Source of the DNA: Symsagittifera roscoffensis
Lineage: Eukaryota; Xenacoelomorpha; Acoela; Convolutidae
Assembly: GCF_963678635.1 (NCBI RefSeq)
Contig: NC_087065.1
Span: 50,102,452-50,164,451, forward strand
Length of the DNA: 62,000 nucleotides
Direction of reading: 5' to 3'
The translations under genes and the position numbers were made by a program. Each line of letters opens with the position of its first letter. Positions within the stretch are counted from its first letter, which is position 1. Under the pieces are notes generated by a model. The model was not told the DNA's origin and did not search any database. It saw only the letters and a program-made list of their open reading frames with translations. Shown here piece after piece: positions 55,230 through 62,000 of the stretch.

Positions 55230-56640
55230 GATAAAAATTTGCATGAAATTATTTTGCTTGGTTGAAAACGATAAAAGTCAAATTTTGGCGGAGAAATAGC
55301 CTTTGGTCAGCGATAAAACTTTACAAATACGATTATGATCCGTATTCCGCGTTCCGCGTTTTTTGCACAAAATAGGGCTTTTCAATGACTTCTTGTTCAT
55401 CGTTTTGCAATTTTAAAAAATTGAGTAAGTTGAAATTGAGCTGAATTACTTTTGTTCAAGGTTGGGGCTTTTTTGACTCAATTTTGAATTTTTCTTCATC
55501 TGTTAGGTCTATATAGCTACAAATGTGTGATAGAACTCTTCATAGTGTTTATAAAATTATTCTAAAAGAGTAAAACAAATTTAGCAAAAAAGTATGAGTC
55601 ATTCCACAATCTTCAATTTTGGAGTGAACACTGGATACTCTCTAACTTTACGTTCAATGAGATTAAACTCACTGGGGGATTTAATCTGATCATCAAATAT
55701 ATTAAAAATGATCCCCATAGGTGTCAAATGCACGTTAGAAAAATATCGGAAATTTTTTTGAGCTTGAAACTATATGTGCAAGTAAGTTGAAATTTGACAA
55801 AACAAAATGAAAATTTTCAAAAAAAAAAATCGATTTTGGCAAAGATATAGTCCTTGGTTACATAAATAAACATTTTAACCAAATGTTTTCTTCTTTTCCA
55901 AGTGTAACTATTAAAAAGGCTTTCGAATGACTCCTTGTTCATCAAAATGCACTTCCTAAAAACGGAGTAAATAAATTTTGAGAAGATTTTTTTCGAGGTC
56001 AGAGCTTTTTTGACTCAATTTCGATTTTTCTTCATCAATTGGACTTATGAAGCTAAATTTCTGCAACTGAACTCCTCATGGACTTTACAAAACAACCTCA
56101 GTGAGAGAAAAAAAAAGAAAAAATTTCTTTGAGTCGTTTCACGATCTTCAATTTTGGAATGAACACTGGTACTCTCGAACATGTCGTTCAAACAGATTAA
56201 ACTTCATTGGCGGATTTGATGTGTTCATCAAACTTACAAAAAATGGTCCCCATAGGTATCTAATGCGCGCTGGGAAAGTATCAGGTAAATTTTTTGCCTG
56301 AAACTATATGTGGCTGAAGCAAGTTTGATGAAGATTGGCAAAAAATTTGAAATAAAAAAAATCGAACTTTGGTGAAGATATAGCCTTTGGTTATTTAAAT
56401 TTTTTTTCTATATGTTCTTGTTCTTTTCCACGTCTAACGAATTAAAAGTTTTGCAAGGATCATTGTTCATAGTTAAGCTCTTCTTAAAAACTGAGTAAAA
56501 TATAGTTGAGCCGAACTTTTAGTTCGAATTCAGAGCTTTTTTTACTCAATTTTGATTTTTTCCTCACCAAATGGACCTTTTTGGCTCATTTCACGATCTT
56601 CAATTTTTGGAGAGAATACTAATTACAATTTGTTCTCGTA
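55230..56640. repeat. Degenerate tandem repeat of about 535 bp, 2.7 units
   Basis: Marker words (C/G)AATGACT(C/T)CTTGTTCAT, TTTTTTGACTCAATTT(T/C)GA and CTTCAATTTTGGAGTGAACACTGG recur near 55385, 55925 and 56455 and at the corresponding offsets. Units differ by many substitutions. Confidence 0.75.
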
Positions 56641-56699
56641 CATTTTGTTCATTCAGATAAAACTTCAAGGACAACATTTTTTATAGTTTAAAAACCACC

Positions 56700-57265
56700 A
56701 TAAAATGAACATTTTGAAGTGTATGATATGTTTTTTGTAAAACTCTCAGATAGTCTTTTGGCCGGAAAACTGTTTGTGGCTAAGTCAAAATAGATGAAAT
56801 AGAAAGAAGTTTTTTTTTGTTCAAATCAAACTTAAGCTAGAAGTTTGCTTTTGTTATGCTGGAAAAAAGCATGTTTCTAATTTGTTCTGATAATCACTAT
56901 TTCATAGTTAAAAAAAGCTTTTCAACGACGCTTTTGCGCCTATAATGCAGTTGTTACAAGATGAAAAACTCCAAAAATGAGCCGGTTTTATGTGTTTGAT
57001 AAGTTTTGTACACACAACTCTCAGATAGTCTTTTGGCCGGAAAATTGTTTGTGGCTATGTCAAAATAAATGAAATTGTAAGATTTTTTTCTTCAAAACAA
57101 GCAACTTAAGCTGGAAATTTGCTCTTGTTATGCTGGAAAAAAGCAAGTTTCTAAGTTGTTCTGATAATCACTGTTTCATTGTTAAAAAAAGCTTTTGAAC
57201 GACACTTGTGTAGCTAGAATGCAATTGTTACAAGATGAGACACTCAAAAATGAGACGAAGAAATT
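56700..57265. repeat. 275-bp tandem duplication
   Basis: CTCTCAGATAGTCTTTTGGC occurs at 56743 and 57018, each followed by GGAAAA(C/T)TGTTTGTGGCTA and, later, TGTTATGCTGGAAAAAAGCA and AAAAAGCTTTT. Two units. Confidence 0.88.
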
Positions 57266-57670
57266 TATCGGTGTAATATAGTTTTTTGATGTAATGTAAT
57301 TTGTTTGATTAAAATTTAATTTGGGTCTTTTTACGAGATAGAATTTTCTCAAGAAAAAAGATAGTTTTGAATAAGTCGATCAAAGAATTGAAAGCTCACT
57401 GACAGCATCAATCTGAATATTAAATCTTTTAATCTGAACAAAATTTAACCCTGATAAACCTTGGATTTTTTTTCGGCAAGTTTTTAGCTGGAAAACGGTT
57501 CGTGGCTCAATCAGTGATAAGAAACTTGAAAAAAAAATCCCAAACGCTGGAAAAAACCATCATTAAGAATAAGTTTTCCGCTGCTCAAAATCGGCCTCTG
57601 CTAAAAAATTTTGAATGAATATTCTTTGCTAATAGGTGAAATCCTCTTAGGTCCTTCTCGCAAACTTGGT
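57266..57670. other. No recognised gene
   Basis: AT-rich, related in texture to the preceding duplication (for example GGAAAACGGTTCGTGGCT near 57492) but too diverged to call a unit. Confidence 0.4.
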
Positions 57671-57885
57671 TGTTAGATGCTAGTGCTGATTTTAAGGCTG
57701 TTTTAGTTTTGTTAGTGTTGACATATTAGAGGACTTTTTTTCAATTTAAGGTTTTAAGGTTCAAATATCATATTTTGGTTGAGATGCCAGTGTTGATTTT
57801 GAGGCTGTTTATAATTTGTTGCTGATGACATAATAGTGAATTTTTTCAATTTTAGGTTATAGGGTTCAATTACACATTTTCAAAT
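57671..57885. repeat. Tandem duplication of about 107 bp
   Basis: GATGC(T/C)AGTG(C/T)TGATTTT(A/G)AGGCTG occurs near 57676 and 57783, with TTGAC/ATGACATA(T/A)TAG and TTTTTTCAATTTNAGGTT following in both. Confidence 0.8.
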
Positions 57886-58479
57886 TTTTTTTTAAAACTT
57901 TTTAGTCAGTTCACCTTTTGAAAAAAAGTGTAACACTAACACTATATTTTCGTTGAGTTTCAAATCGAATGCTTTTTTGAGATGGTTTTGGGGCCAGGGG
58001 TCTTTTTTTTCAGGTTTGTTTCATTATCCAGCTTTTTTTGTTTTTAGTCAATTTGCTTGTTGATAATGCTATTAACGCTAGTTTTTTGTGTTTTTTCAAA
58101 GATTTGACAACATTTTTACTTACTAAGTGTTTTCAGTCAAGTTTCAGCTATTTTCCAAAAAAAATGAGTCTAAGAAAATCAGAATTTTTCTTCACCCAAT
58201 ATTTAAGGTTGGGCGTCAAACACTCAATTTTGATGTTTTCCAATATTGTTTTCAGTCAATTTCCATCTTGAGAATGATTTAATTTGTATCATTAAGTTTT
58301 TTTATAGTTTATAACCCTTTTTTGGGTTATTTTGTTGTTTTTGAATCCAGGGGTCTTTCTTTGTGGTTGGGAATTTTTTGGGCTCTTTTCTTCTGATTTT
58401 CTAACTTTTAGTAAAATTCCTTGTAAAATCTGTTTTTTTTTGCGTTTTTTTGAGCCGATTGGTCGCTCGAAAAAAAAGT
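57886..58479. other. No recognised gene
   Basis: Very T-rich. CCAGGGGTCTTT occurs twice (57995 and 58348) in similar T-rich contexts about 353 bp apart, suggesting another old duplication. Frames (58038-58271, 58332-58679) are phenylalanine-rich chance translations. Confidence 0.45.
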
Positions 58480-58925
58480 CAGAACTTGGGAGTCGGTCGA
58501 ACAGTTACGTCGAGAAATTTACCTTCAAAAAGTCGAAAAACACCTCTAGCGTGGTCGACCCTTATCTCGCGCACGGTCGAAACATACGTCGAGAAGGATC
58601 AAAGACTTTTACTCGGTTGAAATATACCTCGAGCACAGTAGCAACATACTTAGATACCGGTAGAAATTTACCTCTATAGTAGTAGAAACACAAACAAACC
58701 TCGAGCACATTAGAAATAATAATCTAGGCACGTTCGAAAAAATTCTTGACAAGATCGGATCAAATCTCAACACAATCGAAGCAAATCTCAATCTGATCGA
58801 AACACGAACAGTTGGAGCATTTCTCGAGCACGGTCTGAAAAAATCTTGAGCACGGTCTGAACAAATCTTGAGCACGGCTGAAACAAATCTGGAAAAAGTT
58901 GAAACAAGTCTAGAGCAGGGTCAAA
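58480..58925. repeat. Second GTCGAA-type minisatellite, 22-24 bp period
   Basis: Degenerate units built around CTCGAGCACGGTCGAAACA. The clearest run is at 58820-58925 (TCTTGAGCACGGTCTGAA, three adjacent versions). Earlier units include GTCGAGAAATTTACC and GCACGGTCGAAACATAC. Period and core match the array at 43085-43395. Confidence 0.8.
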
Positions 58926-59000
58926 AGAAACCTGTAGCTCTTTATTTTGAATTGAGGCTTGTTCTTCTTGAGAATGCGGATGGTCACTGCTCTCATCAAA

Positions 59001-59200
59001 NNNNNNNNNNNNNNNNNNNNNNNNNNNNNNNNNNNNNNNNNNNNNNNNNNNNNNNNNNNNNNNNNNNNNNNNNNNNNNNNNNNNNNNNNNNNNNNNNNNN
59101 NNNNNNNNNNNNNNNNNNNNNNNNNNNNNNNNNNNNNNNNNNNNNNNNNNNNNNNNNNNNNNNNNNNNNNNNNNNNNNNNNNNNNNNNNNNNNNNNNNNN
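59001..59200. other. Assembly gap (200 N)
   Basis: Exactly 200 Ns, probably a scaffolding gap of nominal size. It separates the minisatellite from the second Polinton. Confidence 0.99.
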
Positions 59201-59202
59201 AA

Positions 59203-59271
59203 CCTAATGATCATTATTTGATAAGATTTGCTAAACAATTTAAAGATGATTTTGTGAAAATTATGAATTGA
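59203..59271 (+). pseudogene. Protease C-terminal end (second Polinton, inverted segment)
   Basis: In frame, IRFAKQFKDDFVKIMN followed by TGA 59269. It corresponds to the end of the protease at 6815-6890 and precedes the same downstream spacer (GGCATGGTCATTTGG near 59365). The rest of the protease is on the opposite strand at 59798-60183. Confidence 0.65.
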
Positions 59272-59456
59272 TGTTTTTAAATTTTTTTCGTAATAACAAC
59301 AGGTTTTCTTTTTCTACAACTTGTGAACCGCAAAATGTTTCATTACAATTCCTTCGAAGTATTAAGGCATGGTCATTTGGTTTACGGCATGGCCTTCCGA
59401 TTGAATAAAAACCTTTGTTTAAAGTTCAAGAGAGAAAAAAAAGTAGAACTTAAAAC

Positions 59457-59775
59457 TTGAATTTCTTCTCCATGATAAATTTCACGAACAATGTGTTTGA
59501 ACCAATTTCCATACAACCAAACCCACTTAAAGTTTTGTCAATTATTTTTAAAATCTCAGCAGCATTTTCAACATTCAAAACATTAGTAAAAAATTTCAAT
59601 TGTTACGTTAGTATTAATGTCAGTTGGAATTTGAACAGATTTAGTCTGATAGCCGAAGCAAACTTGAGGCAATCGTCAGCGAACTGGAACACCACTAACA
59701 TCTAGGTTGTTGATGGAGTTATTATTCACAGCTATTTTCAACTTTTCCATCATAGGGCCAGACCCAATTAGGTTT
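59457..59775 (-). pseudogene. Minus-strand gene remnant homologous to 7123-7356
   Basis: Read on the - strand it gives GPMMEKLKIAVNNNSINN, VSGVPVR, a TGA, then RLPQVCFGYQTKSV, in one frame and matching the first copy. It then diverges through an inserted stretch of about 60 bp (59540-59600), after which FKWVWLYGN matches the first copy's end. Family not recognised. Confidence 0.42.
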
Positions 59776-59797
59776 GAAAGCTAATGGTCATTAGGTT

Positions 59798-60183
59798 TGA
59801 AAGCTAATGGAAAATTATTTGTAATTATAATTTGAGCAACATAAATACAATAAAAACCGAATAATACTGGGTCAGCTAATTAAATTGGTTTTTTCATCAG
59901 CAGTTGATTTCCCTCGTGAATTGTACGTCGCATATTTTTTTACACGAGGGTATAATCATATTATTTTTTCTAGAGGATCTGCAAAAATTTATCTGTCGTT
60001 CAGCTGGAGCAAAAAGCACCAATGGGTTCCAGGTTGATACGATGGTGAAACATTCATAATCATGAGCGTATTATCGTTTTTCAGTATTAAAGAGCATGGA
60101 AAATCTTCTGGAAAAACACCTCTAAAGCGATATTCTAAACAATTACAACGGTTATTAAATTCCATCATTTGAAGGTTATTCAT
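59798..60183 (-). pseudogene. Adenain-like protease (second Polinton), broken
   Basis: Starts on the - strand at ATG 60183 with MNNLQMMEFNNRC, then FRGVFPEDFPCS and GTHWCFLL (presumed catalytic His); open for 64 codons to about 59989. Later, in other frames, the region homologous to the Cys-containing helix (CIYVAH in the first copy) is present near 59840-59870, but the CG nucleophile motif is altered. It ends at an inversion breakpoint around 59798. Confidence 0.65.
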
Positions 60184-60190
60184 GTCTAGC

Positions 60191-60682
60191 TTAGGTCATG
60201 AGAGTAATTTTGGTATTTTTTCTATCTGAACCCATATAAACTGTTGATGCACGCTCTTCCATAAACAAAAAATTGACATTATTACCGAGACCAGCATCAA
60301 ATTTGAGTTCGACCGAAATAGTGCAATTGGTCAATACAGGAGGAACAAAATTGTGTGAAGCCTCCTGATTAGACGTGAGATCAAAAGCTATAATATAATG
60401 ATTATCATAATTAGCGATATTGATTCCATGACCAGTGTTCAAAACAAAATCAAAACCCTCAAGCGTAGGACTTTTTTTGGTTGCAACTTCTATCAGTTCT
60501 GGAGCTGCCTAATGAAATAGTTCTTATCCGATCTTCTTAGCTGCGGTTATTACAAATTTTCGAGCAAGTGGAAGTGCCACTCTTCCTTTGCCCAAAGCTA
60601 AGGCACCAAAGCAACTGCCTCGTGGTCTGTAATGCCCCGAGAAATGTGGTAGGTTGGCTTCTTCGAGGTAATATGAATCCAT
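60191..60682 (-). pseudogene. X-like peptide fused by deletion to major capsid C-terminus
   Basis: From ATG 60682 on the - strand one frame runs to the stop at 60191 with only two internal stops (164 codons in all). The first part is the X-like core peptide (MDSYYLEEANLPHFSG ... KFVITAAKKIG). After PELIEVA it switches to the end of the major capsid protein (GHGINIANYDNHYIIAFDL ... ELKFDAGLGNN). Relative to the first element, about 1.18 kb (roughly 4965-6147) is deleted, removing most of the capsid gene. The join happens to keep the frame. Confidence 0.72.
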
Positions 60683-60694
60683 ATTGATCAATTG

Positions 60695-61421
60695 CTAAAC
60701 TTTTGAAAGCTCAAAACCAGAACAACTATTCCCCCTCCGGCGAAAAGAACAAGTCCTCCAGTTTCTGACTATTTGATAATGAATTATGTCCAGGTAAATA
60801 AACACAAGCTGAGTACCAGCGCATACATCAACGGGATAGTCGGCAATAAGATCTTGGGTAGAGAATATGCTATGTTTCGAGCTTCCTTGTTTGTATCCTA
60901 GATGATAACCAGTTCCATCTCTGACGCCTTTGAATCCAAGAAGACTAGGAATTTGCGGGCTTGAAAAAATTATACCTTCCCAATAATGCAGCCATAATGA
61001 AAAAAAGATTGGTTATTGGATCTATTACATAATCCAATTTTTCTATTTCTATCTTTCGACAAACCTCATCCAGTATTTGTTTAATGCTCGTATATTCTCC
61101 TTTTGTTATTTTTGCTGTTTCTCTAAGGTAAGTCCTGGAGATCTTGTCTTTCTCAACTTTCATGCTTGCTATAAATCGATCTTTTTGTATCACACATTGT
61201 TGTTGTCAGTTACGTTGTTTATCTGAGAAGGGAGGGTAATTTTCGAAACTGCTACTCTCCGTTGTTTTTGCAAATTTCGTCACTCAGGAGATTTTAAAGT
61301 TGGCCAGAGTGTTATCTTTAAAAATGTTCATTGATGCAGATAAGTCTAGGGTAATTGTGCAGGAAGGGGGAACATTATGGGTGAAAAGGCCGGTGGAAGT
61401 GCCTTCAGTCTTGGTTGTCAT
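60695..61421 (-). pseudogene. Minor capsid (penton-like) protein (second Polinton)
   Basis: From ATG 61421 on the - strand: FTHNVPPS, FKDNTLANFKIS, then two TGA stops, then an open 82-codon run (60945-61193) with RDRF-like KDRFIASMK and GEYTSIKQILDEVCRKI. After a frame change come GYHLGYKQGS and YPVDVCAGTQLVFIYLDI (about 60770-60880), and finally GGLVLFAGGG. This is the full-length version of the gene shortened at 4379-4762. Motifs fit the Polinton single-jelly-roll minor capsid protein. Non-functional. Confidence 0.65.
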
Positions 61422-62000
61422 TCTCCAGAACGCGAATTAGCTCAGACTTGTATATTTTTCCTTCAATCGGTTCTCTGTTAGTAGCAGTTAAAATGTTTGT
61501 GAACGCCGGATTGTTTAACTTTTTGTTGCTTGTTGTATGTCGTAAAAAATATTGCAGCTTTAAGTACTGTTGGTAGTTTATCTACAAATACCACCTCATT
61601 GTAACGATTTATGGTTACTCTTTCTGATTTTTTTATGATTTCAAGTTTGGTTTTTGCTCTGACAAATTTTTTGTTTTCTAAAAATTGTAACTGGCCTAAA
61701 ATAATTTCGGTCTGCCTATCGTTTTTCTCTTCTAATATTTCATCTTTATCACGTTCGACCGGTTATTCTTCATCGTCCGTTAACAGCATAAGATTTGCTT
61801 GTTGGGGCTCAGCATTTTCCATAGATATTTCCTTCGTTGCAGTAGTCTTAGTAGTTTGAGGAGTTAATTGGGGTCTAAGCCGGTTAAAGTAGGATAGTTA
61901 AGCGTTTTCATTTCAATCTTTTTATCTTGAAGAACACGTGCAGCATGTGGCTTCTCTTTAACACAGGAGTGTTTCGAGTTAGGATGAATTTTTCAGCAGA
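61405..62000 (-). pseudogene. Acidic virion-associated protein (second Polinton), runs off window
   Basis: Homologue of 3790-4386 on the - strand. Its N-terminal end lies at about 62000. The C-terminal part is clearly similar (for example RVTINRYNEVVFVDKLP) and its stop (61405-61407) overlaps the minor capsid start by 17 bases, against 8 bases in the first copy. A stop follows the first 50 or so codons, and the central frame is shifted by small indels. Confidence 0.6.

Larger units (their letters stand above)
59201..62000 (-). mobile_element. Second Polinton copy, partial, rearranged
   Basis: 59790-62000 on the - strand matches 3790-6805 of the first element with many substitutions and indels: acidic virion gene, minor capsid, X-like peptide, capsid C-terminus and protease. 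59201-59770 matches 6805-7345 but on the + strand, so this part is inverted relative to the rest. About 1.2 kb of capsid gene is missing. The element continues beyond 62000 and probably into the gap. Confidence 0.88.

Noticed and set aside
58868-59238. Frames running through the N gap
   Set aside because: Their apparent length comes from undetermined bases.
60945-61421. TGA reassigned as a sense codon in the Polinton (both internal stops of the second minor capsid gene are TGA, and the integrase also has in-frame TGA)
   Set aside because: TAA and TAG stops and frameshifts also interrupt the same genes, so ordinary decay explains them.

Overview
The window is AT-rich, repeat-dominated DNA from an animal genome, most likely an invertebrate. 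The main evidence is a BEL/Pao retrotransposon, a class known only from animals, lying beside Polinton (Maverick) elements. I cannot choose between nematode, arthropod or another phylum. I found no convincing single-copy host gene; nearly all recognisable coding sequence belongs to decayed mobile elements.

Layout. (1) About 1-16300: one Polinton/adintovirus-like element bounded by inverted repeats whose outer left part runs off the window. On the + strand it carries remnants of a packaging ATPase, a small late-type protein, an acidic virion protein, a minor capsid protein, an X-like core peptide, the major capsid protein, an adenain-like protease and a large protein-primed family B DNA polymerase. 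Several unrecognised reading frames surround these. All the recognised genes are broken by stops or frameshifts. (2) 16300-18150: short repeats and small hairpin (MITE-like) units. (3) 18159-18662: an unrecognised 167-residue reading frame. (4) 18865-24613: a degraded BEL/Pao gag-pol (coiled-coil/DUF1759 gag, protease, RT, RNase H, integrase, DUF5641); no LTRs were located. (5) 23708-38875: two head-to-tail copies of a unit of about 7.57 kb that begins inside the BEL integrase and extends through non-coding DNA, including a GC-richer island.

(6) 38876-43080: non-coding sequence with GT and GA microsatellites. (7) 43085-58925: about 16 kb made almost entirely of tandem repeats. These are a 22-bp GTCGAA-type minisatellite, a 355-bp satellite, a 350-bp satellite in mixed orientation with a 1.36-kb higher-order period and a strong fold-back hairpin, 535-, 275- and 110-bp duplications, and a second GTCGAA-type array. 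(8) 59001-59200: assembly gap. (9) 59201-62000: part of a second Polinton, mostly on the - strand, homologous to about 3790-7345 of the first. It has an inverted segment next to the gap and a different internal deletion.

The Polinton genes form a virus-like module: DNA polymerase for copying, capsid proteins and protease for particle assembly and maturation, ATPase for DNA packaging. The two copies are damaged in different places (the first in the minor capsid gene, the second in the major capsid gene), so each preserves evidence about what the other has lost. Neither copy looks functional.
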